64,000 nucleotides of DNA from Podocnemis expansa (taxonomy: Eukaryota; Chordata; Testudines; Podocnemididae), in NCBI GenBank assembly GCA_007922195.1, contig ML682092.1, positions 665,424-729,423 on the forward strand, read 5' to 3'. Positions 44,813 through 56,817 of the stretch are shown piece after piece. Within the stretch, counting starts at the first letter, position 1. Each line of letters starts with the position of its first letter. Below the pieces are notes generated by a model. That model saw nothing but the letters and a program-made list of their open reading frames with translations, did no database searches and was not told the DNA's origin. The position numbers and the translations under genes were made by a program.

Positions 44813-46500
44813 ACTACTAGCCATGCTGATGGATGGTGGGTGGAGTTGGTCTTCCACCTCCAGCACAGCAACACGCCCCATACTGGAGAAGCCCAGTGCA
44901 AGATTCTAGCTGGAGTCAAGAGGCAAACAGGCTTTGACATGGCACAGGAGAATCGAGAACTAAGGACCAACACAAGACAGGGCAGGACCAAACCCGCCAG
45001 GAAATAAGAGTATAAGCAGGTCGGACCAAGGTCACGATAACAGGAATAAAGGGCGCAACGTGAACATAGAGGGCTGTGTTTAGATGTTCCACATAGGTGG
45101 AAACATGAAGTATGATGGCCAAAATATAGTGTCTGGCCATGGGGCCTTGCAGCATGGCCTCGTGGGAGAACGCTGGATGCCAACTAGTGCGGAGTTAGCC
45201 ATAATAGCCATGGCCTGCACAAGAACAAAGAAAGGGTGGAGATTACTCCATGGACTGATCACCCCAAGGCCCTAGCTGGAACCACAGAGTCATGAACTAA
45301 TCTGGTCAGCTACGGGGTATGCAGGTAGCCACAGGGGGATAACCCTATCCCTTGTCCTGGCCACAACCAGACCTAGCAGACTCTGGTCAATGCGAGTGAA
45401 GGTGAAGATATGGGGGTGTGGGGTGGGACCCTGAGAATGACTGAGAAGGGTCTCTTGAGACGCTTCATAGCAGCATATAGAGGGCCAACCTCAGCAGTGT
45501 GGAGGGCCTAAGGTATGCTGGCTATAAAATTCAAGTAGTGTGCGAGCTCACATTTTCAGCCGAGTCAGGTACCAAGGACCGGGGTCTCGCAGGAGGGAGA
45601 CGCTGGGACACAAGCACCACAGGGAGGCAAGATGGGCTGAGGTAGTGCTATTGGATTGGTCTTTGTAAGGACCTCGGTAGCGTAAGAGCTCACGGGAAGG
45701 GCCTGCTTTGGCCTATAATCTCATGGGGTTCCGCATTGCAGGGGCCATCACAAGTACATGAGGGAGGGAGAAGAGGGATTGGAGATAGCGCCAGCTATCA
45801 TTTGGCCACCCCAATGAGGGGGCCAATAGGTTCATAGAGTTGCCAGGTAAGGTCATGGTCTCGACAGCCTATAGCATTACCAGGAGGGACAGCGCTACCA
45901 CTCTGTCATGCCAGTGTGGGCGCCAGGGAAAGCTCCTGAATACAGGGATATCTCAAAAACACGGATGCCAGAGAAGGTTCATTTCCTACCATCTAGGAAG
46001 CGAATCCACCACAGAGTGACAACTGCAGTATCTCAAGGGTACCCGGGGGTTAGAAGACCGAACGAAGTATTGTCCCCAGCTGAGAAGTCAGATGGCAATT
46101 TGAGGGAGTACAATCCCTAAATTCCTGGATATTGCAGGAAGTAGGCTCTAGATTGTTTCCCTCTGTTCATCACATAAATGGATGGGCAGTGTATGTCAAT
46201 GGTTCCTCAAGAATTGAGGAGGAACAGCAGTACTATTGGGATGCCACCAACGCCCGTGGAGGTGACCCCGTGGTAAAGGTGTAGGTCTGCAAGCAGACGT
46301 AGTGGGAAGACCACAAGAAACAAAGGGTGGGGGGGGTGCCCCCCTGCCAGGGTACATGACCGAGAGGCAGAAAAGGCAGTTACAAGTCATTCGAAGAGGA
46401 TCTGCTCTGCCTAAAATGTGGTCTCCTGCCCGGTGATGACAGGCTGGTGCCGAATAGGAAGGCGCTGATGAGGGAAGGCCTCAGGTGAAGGGTGCCGGGC

Positions 46501-46683
46501 CTACTCGAAGGCTAGGGCAGAGCACAGCTGTTCCCTCTCCTTGATGGTTCGAGGTTTGAAGGAGAGACGTATGGAACAGGCTGAGACCATGTGGTCTTTG
46601 CCCAGGCACCTAAGGCACTTCCCATGGGGGTCGTCCCAGGGGAAGGCCTTGCCGCACTTGGCGCAGGGTTTGAACCCTGGCAT
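46501..46683 (-). pseudogene. gag: DIRS family B gag, zinc-finger part
   Basis: The ATG at 46683-46681 begins MPGFKPCAKCGKAFP and is followed by DDPHGKCLRCLGKDH, then ACSIRLSFKPRTIKERE. The last C-x2-C is altered to C-x2-R, which would damage the finger. The frame closes at 46501 just before the internal deletion junction. Confidence 0.75.
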
Positions 46684-47014
46684 GGTCAAGATGTTCCGGC
46701 TCAATGGTGAGGAACTCTTGTGGTGGAATTAAATCCACAAAGAGATGCTCCGAGCTGGGCAGCAAACTTGTAGAAAGCAGGACTGGCTGCTTGTGATTCG
46801 CAAGGAGTGGACGTTCCAAATCTGACGTGCAGGGTGGAAGAAATGAAACAGGATGGGTTGGGAGGTGGCCGTATATATAGCCACGGGGTGGTGCGAGAGG
46901 CAGAGGCTGCCTGCCCTCTCCTGACAGGCTAGGACAAAAGTTTTTCTGACCAATCTGGTGCTCTGGCACGGAGACACCTATTACTGAATGCATCCGAGCA
47001 GCGCTTGAAGAAGA

Positions 47015-48369
47015 AGATTGTGTTCCCAGGAGCATTAGTTGCAGAACTCGTTGTAGCTAAAATTCACATTGCCACATCGCTGCCAAATAAAGATGGGGAA
47101 ACGATGTTCACCGGAACAGTCACACTTTGTGCCTTGTGTTCAGATCCTGGGTTTGTCTTCTCTGTAAGGAGAGGAAAGTGTACACAGTGATGAGTGTCCA
47201 TGATGTGGGGCCTGAGATGCTACATGGTGGACTTGCACAGCTTACACTAGGGCTGAGCTAGATCCGCAAAGAGGAAGTGAATCATTGCAGAAGCCCCCAG
47301 ATTACATTTTGCCCATGCCAGCAGATAGGGTGATAGGTGTTTCTAAAAAAAAAAACCTGCCTTTGCACAACAATGTCAACAGCCCATTTTGATCTCGTAA
47401 TTTAAAAAAAAAAAAAATCTGTTACCTTTTTTTGTGAAGATTTTAACCCCAATGCTTCCCAGCACAGGCCACAACTCTCTGACAGACATCTGTGAGAAAT
47501 ATCCCTTATGGGCAAATTAGTCCATAATCATCCACGTCAGGTTCCTGACCCATCCAAGGCCAAAGCAACCTTTTCTAGCCTCCCTTGGCACAGGTGTGTT
47601 GCTGTGTCTGCCAGCACTTGGATATCTGTTAGCGTCTATCTGAAGAGTGGCTGCTGAAAGGGAACATCTGCAACATCTGCTTTCTGGGTGTATTCAAGTT
47701 CAGATCTGGTTTCTTCCTGGTCAACAAAATGAGTCATTAAGTCAGGGTTTTTCATTAAGAAGGCTGAAACATTGAATCCAGAACTCTTCATGGACAAGGG
47801 GCAGTGTCATGGAACTTCTCAACTCAAAAAAGTTTAGGGGGAAAAAAAAATTGCAATTGATGCAATGGGATATTTTGACATACTTTTACAATTACAAATT
47901 TCAGTTTTCTGGACTAGAACTTTTTGTTGAAGCAAATACAGTAGTTATAGTGCAGAAACATTTCCCTTCTTTTAATTGACCAGACTGAAAAAAAAAAGTT
48001 TTGAAATGATTTTTGAATGTTTCATTCAACCTGTACAGAATTCTGCACCTTAAGCCCTGGGCTACATTGTAAATGTGCATCGGCATAGCTACCTCTGTCA
48101 GCCGTGAGGAAACCACATCCCTGTCCAACATAAGTACACTGACAAATTCTGCCTCAGAGACACAGCTTTCCTGATGGAATAGTCCATCTGTTGCTGTAGA
48201 GCGGGCTGTCAAACATGCATCCCACAGGCCAGGTGCAGCTAATAAACTTCTTTCATCTAGCCAGTAACTGCGCTCTGCAGGACCATGCTCTCTTCCCTAA
48301 CAAAGAGGGAGTGTGTGGTATTGTGGAGCACCGTCCTGCATACACATTGCTCTGTGGTGCCACATGAGT
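47015..48369. other. No gene recognised
   Basis: AT-rich with A-runs near 47346, 47402 and 47845. No conserved coding block was seen. Confidence 0.45.
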
Positions 48370-48869
48370 ACCTAATGTGATGCCGTCTGGGTTTAGGGGA
48401 TTGTTTATAATTATCTTTCATGCTAATATTTCATATATCAATAACCCATATTTAATATTTCAATAATCCATATATAATATGCCATGCTTGATACCAATAG
48501 AAAGGTTGTAATCTGCTATGAATGAGTATATGGTTTATATGTAGGTATCATATCTGTATTAGAAATTAGTAATAGGTTTGTTCTATATGTGTTTCAAGTT
48601 ATTGGATTCCAGGGCACTCCAAGACTGGATGTCAACAAATTTTTGTTTCTCTTAATGGCCAGTTAAGGAAGCTCCCATGGACAGTGGGCACCAAGAGAAA
48701 CCTGCTCGGTGAATCACCCAGACTGACATGTGACTCTCCTCCATTTTGATTTTGCAAAGACTGCACAGCGTGGAGAAGGACAGAGGTGATAAAAGGCAGT
48801 GGACCATCTCCATTTCATCTTCAGTTCTCAGTCTACGATTTGCAACCAACACCTTCCTCCGGAACCAGG

Positions 48870-49110
48870 GATGTTGCTAGCATCTGGCACACGGGGCTTG
48901 TGCCCCAAGTCCCAGCGGCTGTCCCCTGAGTGTCTGGAACAGTGCCTGCCTCTCCCAGAACAGAGATCCAGGGTGTGGCTGCTCATGGCGGTGCCTGCCT
49001 CTCCTATCCCCATCCCCGGCTGGGGATCCAGGACCAGGCTGGTGGTGACAGCAGCCGGAAGCCGGATCAGGCCTGGGTGGGGAATCGAGGCCATGGGGGG
49101 TGGGGCCCGG
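48870..49110 (-). repeat. Interspersed repeat R, copy 2
   Basis: Inverse of 38040-38390: the blocks gcatctggcacacgggg, cctgcctctcc and gaccaggctggtggtgac appear in reverse order and orientation. Confidence 0.55.
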
Positions 49111-49715
49111 GCAGGTAGAGGGGCCCGTGCCCATGCCCTGGGTGTTTTCACAGGGCAGTGACGCTCCAGTCGGGAACTATTCTGCTGTAACTGAACAAAG
49201 GACTGGACCCACCCAGGTGCTGGGTGTTTACCAGAGGAACTGGCCTAACCTGCAAATACAAATTCTTCAAGGATGTGCTTCATATGGATTCTAAATCATT
49301 TGTATGTATTTGATTCACTTTGACCCTTTAACATCTCTCATATTTCATTTCTTTTCCTTTTATATTAAACCTTTAGGTATAGTTACTAAAGGATTGGCTG
49401 GCAGGATGGTAAGATCCAAGCCTGTATTGTTCTACGTAATGTGGCTGGTCCTCTGTGGTGAGGAGAACCTATTTCTTTAAGAGACCCAGTGGGTACATGG
49501 GGACTGGAGGAGCTGATGTGCAATAAAGGGGGCTGTTTCTACTTTGTTATGCTTTGTGATGACTGGTGTGGGGATTCAGAAGCATGTTTCATTACTGATT
49601 GGGAGACTGGTTTAAGTACCACCCATCAGTGGTTTGACGGTTTGGCTCCTGGTTTTGCAGCTTGCCCTGATTTTTGCACATTCAGGAGGTTATCCTAGGA
49701 GGCTTGGGTCACACC

Positions 49716-50004
49716 TAGGGTTACCAGATGTCAGGCAAAAGGAGGACATGTCCTCCTTTTTACTTTCACATCCTCCATCCAGCAGGCATTTAAAAAATAC
49801 ATGATTTTGTCTGGCTTTTTACTTACAGGGGTTAAAGTACGCTGGAATGCCCCAGAACACCCTATTTTTAGGGGGAAGCATGCCAGGGCCACCTAAAAAC
49901 AGAAGAATATTACATTAATACTACATTTTTCCATGTGTCCTCCAGTGTTCTTCTTTTCATACTTCCCTGTCCTCCTTTCCTTGCTTTTGTATCTGGTAAC
50001 CCTA
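49716..50004. mobile_element. hAT-type MITE, complete, with 8-bp target duplication
   Basis: The perfect 14-bp inverted ends are TAGGGTTACCAGAT (49716) and ATCTGGTAACCCTA (ending 50004). They are flanked by the 8-bp direct repeat gtcacacc at 49708-49715 and 50005-50012. An 8-bp duplication is the hAT signature. At 289 bp with no coding capacity, it is non-autonomous. Confidence 0.9.
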
Positions 50005-50040
50005 GTCACACCTAGTATATTGATTTATGATATGTAGAGT

Positions 50041-50972
50041 CCACTTGAAGTGCACTTAAGATAAATCTGACCCACCATAGCAAATGAGTTTGATATGCCC
50101 TTGTAGTGCAGAGAATGTCATTTGGGCAGGTGGTGTTCCTACATGAACAGACAAACCCCTTCCATTGGTGTAGGCTGTGTCTACCCTGGGGCCCCTGCTG
50201 ATCTAGCTAATCTGGTCTGGTCTTTAGTGTAGATGTAGTCTAAGGGGAGTGAGGAGACATGACAGAGTCGAAGGGACAGAAACAAACTGGAAAAAATGGG
50301 GTTGGGAGAAGAGAAATGGATGTGTAGAAGAGGGCAGAAAGAAGAAGTGGAAAATGTGACAGAACAAAGGAAAGAAGGAAAGGGAAGAGCTGTAAAGAAG
50401 CAGAGGGAATATAGTGGGGGAGAGAAGGTGAAAAAGACATGCGTAGGGGGAGGAGGAGCTGTTGCTTGTTGGACACTGGCCAAGTCCACTGAGACCTGTG
50501 AGTAAAATGCCATGGTGCCCAGGCATTGTACACAGCAGAGCTCTGGAGAACTCAAAAGCATATGTTTCGGCATCAGCTGGTCTAATAGCCAATTCCACCT
50601 TCCCGACCCACCTGGTCTTTCTGTGGACTTTCTAACCCCCCAACACTGGTCTCATGTCAGCTCCTGCCCCAACACTCCCAGGGTACAGAGCTGGAAAGCT
50701 GGTGCTGTCAAGAGTCTCTGCCATGCAGACTGTACAGAAGTGCTGTCGCTGCCCATGCTACATCCCTTCTGGCTCCAAGCTCAGGTGGCGGATGCTCCCA
50801 CCCCCTCTTGCACTGAACACAGGCCACTTCAGCAGCACCAGGATCCTTAAGGTCTGGCTGGAGATCTGAGCCAGTCATGACCTGGGGGTAATGTGTTGTC
50901 TGCAGGTTCCCCAAAAGCAGAGCAGCTGAAGAAGTCTCCCCTTCCAGGCGGCAGCTGTTAGCTGTCTTAGAC
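50041..50972. other. No gene recognised
   Basis: A purine-rich stretch at 50270-50460 keeps the opposite strand open in several frames (Phe/Ser/Pro-rich). It is composition-driven and not gene-like. Confidence 0.45.
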
Positions 50973-51573
50973 CAGTGTTTCTCAACCTTCAGTAGACCAG
51001 GGAACACCTAATGGTATAAATTGCATTATGCGGAACACCTCATGAAACGTTTTCAAAAAAGTTGGTATATACCAGCTGTAATGTGCATAGTATCTGTGTA
51101 TTATACATTCCTGCAAAAATGATTCAGGAAACCACATTAAATACAGTTTTGTGACTATAACATGCATTTATTTTTTAAAAGAATAGATACATAAATCGTA
51201 AGTACACATATAACTTAAAACTGAAAATAACCAAGAGTTAAGAGCACTGGCTGGCTGTGGGCACTGAAAAGTGGAAGCTTTGTTGCTACTGGGGCATTTT
51301 ACATTTGTCTCTGTTGTTACGGGCAATACAAATGGCAAAAAAATTAACATGCCCCTGTCACAGCAAAGGAGCAAGGTGGTGACAGACATCAACATGCACC
51401 TGGAAGCTATGCTGTGGCTGGGGGCATTTTAAATCTCCCAGGCACACCTTAGCTAGCCATGCTGCTCTTTCTGTCCTCCACACTCAGGCCCCCTGACAGG
51501 GAGGAGTGGTGCAACACCTTCACTATGTCTGGGGAGCACTGATGTTCTGCAGAACACTCATTGAGAAACACTG
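50973..51573. mobile_element. hAT-type non-autonomous element, complete
   Basis: The inverted ends are CAGTGTTTCTCAA (50973) and TTGAGAAACACTG (ending 51573). The flanking 8-bp repeats, tcttagac (50965-50972) and gcttagac (51574-51581), differ at one base. The element is 601 bp without a transposase frame. Confidence 0.85.
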
Positions 51574-51581
51574 GCTTAGAC

Positions 51582-52344
51582 TGACAGGCCTAAAGGAACC
51601 ATTGTTGTCTTCTAAACAGGACTTCCCTGAATTAATGCCTCTTCAAGCAGAATCTAGAAAAACATCCCCTTTTTATTTAAAAATGGCCAGGGAAAGAGCA
51701 TCCACCATTAATCTCAGTAAATTCTTCCATGGCTTATTATTCCCCACTGTTAAAAAATGCACCTTGTTTCTAGGTAGAATTTGCTTGGCTTCAAATTCCA
51801 ACTATTGTATGTTGTTAGGTCTTTCTCCAGTAGACCAGAAGTTCCCAACCTTTTTAAGGCTGAGGGCCCTTTGTAGTTAAAAAAAAAAAAAAAAAAAAAA
51901 ACAACCTGAGGGCCCTTGGAGGGTGCTTAGCACTGCTGCAGTGCCATAGGCAGAATTGGGCCCATGCAGGGCAGAACTGGGCCAACACCACTCTCCTCCT
52001 GGGGAGCAAGGGCCACCACAGACATGGCCCCCTGCCCCATCCCCTTGTTCCCCCCCCCCCCCCCCGTTTTTTGCCCCCCCCCCCGCTGATTCACTGTCCC
52101 CAAGGCACCCCAGGCCCACTTCCTCCCACCTTAGCTGACAACTGGTGGTGGTGCTGCTGCACCTGGCCACCCCCAAGGCTGCTCTTCCTGAGTGCAAGCA
52201 GGGCAGGAGTTTTACAAACCCCCTGCCTGGAGGAACCAGAAGCCTGGGTCTCTGTGGGAACCGGCGACCCTGGCGGCGTCTGGCTTCAGCTACCAGCCTG
52301 TCCAGGGACCCCCTAGAGCACTAGACTGAGGAACTCCCATTGTC
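51582..52344. other. No gene recognised; homopolymer runs
   Basis: An A-run of about 23 lies at 51879-51901, and C-runs lie at about 52050-52065 and 52075-52084. A gaagttcccaacctttt segment near 51839 resembles a hAT end without a partner. Confidence 0.4.
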
Positions 52345-52719
52345 AAATGTCTGTTACCCCAGATGATGCTGAGTGGATTGGGGGACCATTTGTGATATTA
52401 TTTCCTATCAATATTTCAATGTTGCATTAATCCATATGAGATAGGCAATGTCAGGTACTGATAGAAAATTACCATTTGCTAAGAATGATTAGATTTTTTA
52501 TGTTTTTCTTCGAGCACTGCTCAGATGCATTCAGTAATAGGTGTCTCCGTGCCGGAGCACCAGATTGGTCAGAAAAAACTTGTCCTATCCTGTCAGGAGA
52601 GGGTGGGCAGCCTCCACCCCTTGCGCCACCCACTGGCTATATATGCAGCTGCCTCCCGACCGTTCTTCAGTTTCATTTCTTCCACCTTGCGCATCGGATT
52701 TGGAACATCTGCTCCTTGT

Positions 52720-53241
52720 GAATGTGGTCCAGATGGCGTTGGGCCCCGGGGAGCCCCCCAATGACCCCCTCCCATCCTCCAGGGAAGCCAGGAGACCTTC
52801 CAACTGTGAGTGGCAAACAGCCAAGCTATAACCAGCAGGTACTTGCTGGATGTGTGGGAGTTGCTCGCAAAATTTAGAAGCTTGCTCTCACCTGAGGCCA
52901 GAGAGGAGTATGATGCTTTTCTGGAGGAAGGCAATGTAATCTCCCAAGATCTCCTCCTTTCAGCATGTGATGCAGTGGACACGGCCACTCGCACCGTGGC
53001 CTTGGCGGTAACTATCCGCAGGGTGGCATGGCTTAGGGAGCCTAGAGTGCCCCCTAATACACAGCAGGTGGTCCTTGACCTGCCCTTCGAGGGGACGCTT
53101 TGTTTCCCCCTGAAACCCTATCAGTGGTGGGCACCACTCGAGATCCCTGGGGAGAGGTCAAATACTTTGGCCTGCTCCCCCACACACCCACCCCTCCGAC
53201 TTAGTTCCCCCCCCCGAATTCCTCCCTTTTTTCTCCCATAG
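52720..53241 (+). pseudogene. gag: DIRS family B gag core
   Basis: Begins with VVQMALGPGEPPNDPLPSSREA in one frame. It lacks the KVYSSSAFQL block by a small deletion, then continues at 52810 as RYLLDVWELLAKF, LLSPEAREEYDAFLEEGN, SQDLLLSACDAVDTATRT and AWLREPR to LDLPFEG. The stop is at 53241. It is collinear with the 415-codon frame at 33179-34426. Confidence 0.8.
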
Positions 53242-53261
53242 TGGGACCACAGGGGAGCTTC

Positions 53262-55916
53262 CTTCCACTGCATCATCCACTGCAAAGACTGGGTCCTTGC
53301 CCCTTACCCCACAGGGAGGGGCCCACCCAACTCATCGCGACCCCACCTTCGAACCTCGGGGATAGAGGCATCAGGGCATCATCGCTGTAGAAGGTCGACA
53401 CACCCTTTCCCCCTTGAACGGGAACGGGATTTGGTGGGAACCATCTCCTCCCCCCACTTTTCCCCATTTGCTACTGCATCAGCAGACCTCTGATCTAGGA
53501 CGACATGGCCCGACAATATAAAGACGCCCTGCCTCCACCAACGGTACCCAGGTACCATGGTCCAGCCCCACACTCTTTAAGCAGCGACTTCTTTGAACAC
53601 ACATGGAGAACCGCCCCTTTCCCCATCTCCCGTCCTCTCCCTTCCCGGACATCCCTCTAACCCCGTACCTTCCATACCAACACTCTCGCCTGGGACGAGA
53701 GGCGCGTCTTGTAGTAGCCCCAGCACCGCTGCAGAGGCTCCAAGACATGCATATTCGATGCTTACCTGCACACAGGACTGCGCCTGTGACCCTGATGCCT
53801 CCCTCAAGTAGGCCTTCCTGAGTCCGGGTCAAGGAGAGGGGGATACCTCCAGTAGCATACCATCAGCTCTATGCATACCAGCCTTTGTGACTCCGACCCC
53901 AGTTCAATGAGAAATACCTCCTACTCATTGAGGGGGACACATCCGCTTAACCAGGGTGGATCTTAGCCTTCAAGAGAGGGCCAAGGTGAACAGCCCACCC
54001 CAGCCTGCTTCCCTCCCTCATGGGAACTATGGCTCCACACCCTTACCTCGTTGTGATCTCAGTGACGACCAGGGTTCCTACCCTAGGAACCCTCATCCTA
54101 AGCCCACCTCACAAACGTGGTGGTCAATTCTCTTTACACCCCTCGCTCGTAAGGAGGGGCCGGGTGTACCTTCTTCGAACCCCAGATAGGGAACCTAGGA
54201 GAGGGCACCTAGTTGCATCTCCACATAAAGGGAACAGCAAGGGGACACCCTATTGGGCCATCCCTCATCAGTGCCCTCCCCCCACGTTACCAGCCCATCA
54301 TAACTGGGCAGGAGACCACATGTAGGCAGAGGGGATCCTTCCCAAGGAACTTGTAGCTGCCTTTTTCTGACTCTCCGTCATGTACCCTGGTAGGATACTC
54401 CTCCCCCACCCTTTGTTTCTTGAGGCCTTCCCACTACGTCTGCTCGCAGACCTATAACTCTACTGTGGGGTTATGCCCACGGGCTTCGGTGGCTCCCAAT
54501 ACTACTGCTGTTCCTCCTCAATTCTTGAGGAACCATTGACATATACTGCCTGTCCACTCATGTGATTGACAGAGGGAATCAAGCTAGAGCCTATTTCCTG
54601 CAATATCCAGGAATTTAGGGATCGTACTCCCTCAAATCACCTTCCGATTTTCCGCCTGGGGACAATACTTTGTTTGGTCCCCTAACCCAAGAGTACCTTT
54701 GAAATACTGCAGTTGCCATCCTGTGGTGGATTCACTTCCTAGGTGGTAGGAAATGAACCTTCCCTGGCATCCATGTTTTTCGGGATATCCCTGTATTGAG
54801 GAGTTTTCCTTGGCGCCCACACTGGCACAGCAGAGTGGTAGCGCTATCCTTCTGGAAATACTATAGGTGCTGGAGACCGTGACCTTACACGGCACTTCTA
54901 CAAACCTATTGGTCCACGTTGAGGTGACCAAGTGATAGCTGGTGCTATCCCCGATCCTTCTTCTCCCTCCCTCACGCACTCCTCAGGGCCCTTGCGATGC
55001 CAAACCCTGCAAGATTGTAGGCCAAGCGGGCCCTTCCCGTGAGCTCTCATGCTACCGTGGGCCTTATAAGAACCAACTCAATAGCACTGCCTCAAGCCAC
55101 CTTGCCTCTCTGTGGCTCTTATGTCCCAGAGCCTCTCTCCTGCGAGAACCCAGTCCTTGGTACCCGATTCAGCTGAAAACGTGCGCTCACACACTACCCG
55201 GTTTTATAGCTAGCATACCATAGGCCCTCCATTCTGCTCAGCTTGGCACTCTATATGCTGCTGTTCAGTGTCTTGTGAGACTTTTCAGTCGTGTCAGGGG
55301 CCCACCCTACAACCCTGTCTTTTTACCCTCACTTGTATCAAACAGACTCTACTACATCTGGTCGCAGCCTGGCCAAGGGTTAAGGTTATTCTCTTATGGC
55401 TACCTGTGTACCCAGTAGCCATCCAGATCAGTTCATAACTCTGTGGTTCCAGCTAAGGCCTTGGAGTGATCAGTTCAGGGAGTATTTTCCACCCTTTCTT
55501 CGTTCTTGTGCAGGACATGGCTATTATGGCTAAATCCACACTTGTTGGCATCCAGCATTCTCTCACGAGGCCACGCTGCAAGGCCCATAGCCAGACATTA
55601 TTTTCTGTCTGTTATGCTTCACTTTTCCACTTATGTGGAGCATCTAATGCAACCCTCTATGCTCAAGTTGTGTCCTTCATGCCGGTTATGGTGACCTTGT
55701 CCCAACCTGCTTATGTCTATATGTCTCGGCAGGTTCAGTCCTGCCACTGTCCTGGGTTGGCCCTCAGTTCTTGACTCTTCTGGGCCATGTCAAGGCCTGT
55801 TCGCCTCTTGACTCCAGCTAGATTCTTGCGGCTGGACTTCTCCGTTATGGGGCATGTTTCTGTGCTGAAGGTGGAAGACCCAACTCCACCCGCCATCCAT
55901 CAGCATGGCTAGTAGT
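53262..55916 (+). other. Non-coding interior of the family B DIRS (copy C)
   Basis: It matches the reverse complement of 30683-33250 and 44820-46440 in order. No open frame is shared between the copies. The piece 54504-54590 reappears inside the family A copy at 57385-57470. Confidence 0.75.
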
Positions 55917-56013
55917 CACCTATTACTGAATGCATCCAAGCAGCGCTCAAAGAACAGCGGGTTACTCACCAGTAACTGTCCTTCTTCGAGATGGGCTGCT
56001 CGGATTCATTCAG
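55917..56013 (+). repeat. DIRS internal complementary region (copy C)
   Basis: The segment cacctattactgaatgc to cgctcaaagaa complements the left extremity at 52504. The following gggttactcacc to tcgagatgggctgctcg complements the right extremity at about 56205-56254. Confidence 0.85.
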
Positions 56014-56254
56014 ATCCCTCCTCTCCATCGCTGCATCTGGAGTTGGTGACTCTAAGGAACTGAGGAGAGATTGGGAGGCGGTTGTATATATAGCCACTGG
56101 GTAGCACAAGGGGCGGAGGCCGCCTACACTCTCCTGACAGGCTAGGACAAGCTTTTTCTGACCAATCTGGCGCCCCGGCGTGGAGACACCTATTACTGAA
56201 TGGTTTCGAGCAGCCCATCTCAAAGAAGGATGGTTACGGGTGAGTAACCCACCG
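56014..56254 (+). repeat. DIRS family B right inverted terminal repeat (copy C)
   Basis: Reverse complement of the left end at 52504-52720, with a mirrored TATA-like tatatata near 56090. Ends gagtaacccaccg. Confidence 0.85.
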
Positions 56255-56311
56255 TTTATGTATCATATCTATGTTTCAAGCCAGGGATATGTTTGATGTA
56301 TCTGTATTTTA

Positions 56312-56560
56312 ACATCTTATACATTGGACAAACAGGAAAATCACAACACAAAAATAACAGTTGCTGAGCACCTCCATCTTACTAATCACTCCATTGATGA
56401 TTTGTTAATGATGGTCCTCAAGAAAATCAATGGGACATCAAGTCTTCAAAGAGAAACAGCTGAAATTCAAATAATATGCAGATTAGATTGTTTGAAAGCA
56501 GGGCTGAATTGTAACTATGGATTCTTTTCAAATTATAAGAGGTAATTTGACTTCACCCTC
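56312..56560 (+). pseudogene. Penelope GIY-YIG endonuclease, C-terminal relic
   Basis: YIGQTG, the YIG half of the GIY-YIG motif, is at 56320-56337. After a frameshift come VAEHLHLTNHSIDDLLMMVLKK, then RETAEIQIICRLDCLKAGLN and YGFFSNYK. This is the standard order for Penelope-type endonuclease domains. The Arg-containing segment between YIG and VAEH is deleted. The domain would nick target DNA in an intact element. Confidence 0.8.
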
Positions 56561-56817
56561 CCTCTGTGTGCTGTTTCCTAGAGTTTGAATCCTTACAAAT
56601 GCTCTGATTTGCTGTTGCAGTATGACCTGATCCCATATCTTACACTTCCCTGCTTTTTTTTCTACCCCTTCTGTAAGTTCCCCCTCTTCAAAGCATTTGA
56701 CAAAGTGGATTTTCTCCCACGAAAGCTCATGCAATAAATAAATCTGTTGGTCTTAAAGTGCTGCAAGACTTCTTGCTTTTTTTGCTTTACTAGACTAACA
56801 CGGCTGCTGCTTTGGAA
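56312..56817 (+). mobile_element. Penelope-like element 3' part
   Basis: A GIY-YIG endonuclease relic (56312-56560) is followed by the short tail (about 56640-56817) also found at 6500, 17690, 27590 and 44025. Having both in one copy ties the tails to Penelope. The copy is 5'-truncated, so the reverse transcriptase is absent. Confidence 0.8.

Larger units (their letters stand above)
44471..47014 (-). mobile_element. DIRS-type retrotransposon, family B copy B (internally deleted)
   Basis: Minus-strand order: left terminal repeat (47014-46760, TATA-like tatatata near 46872-46879), gag finger (46683-46501), an abrupt junction near 46450-46490 that removes the gag core, the non-coding interior (46440-44820), the internal complementary region (44812-44713) and the right terminal repeat (44712-44471). 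Both ends are present, so this is an internally deleted copy. Confidence 0.85.
48370..50040 (+). repeat. LTR-like repeat, copy 1
   Basis: It shares blocks with the interrupted copy at 52345-60136: tttcaatgtt-type AT-rich U3, a TATA-like gataaaagg at 48787-48795, ggactttcaaatcatttg-type sequence near 49285, taaacctttag near 49364 and ggattggctggcag near 49391. The order of U3-like sequence, TATA, then a polyA-like signal suggests a solo LTR. It is interrupted by a hAT MITE at 49716 and overlaps repeat R at 48870-49110. The family is unidentified. Confidence 0.5.
52504..56254 (+). mobile_element. DIRS-type retrotransposon, family B copy C, both ends present
   Basis: Plus-strand order: left terminal repeat (52504-52720, TATA-like tatatatg at 52638-52645), gag core, non-coding interior (about 53262-55916), internal complementary region (55917-56013) and inverted right terminal repeat (56014-56254). 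The finger and Pro-rich spacer are deleted. Direct tttatg(t) repeats flank the element, which may be a short duplication or chance. There is no enzymatic gene, so it is a non-autonomous copy of about 3.75 kb. Confidence 0.9.

Noticed and set aside
50181..50598. Minus-strand Phe/Ser/Pro-rich frames suggestive of membrane segments
   Set aside because: They are the complement of a purine-rich tract. Several frames are open at once, so composition explains them.
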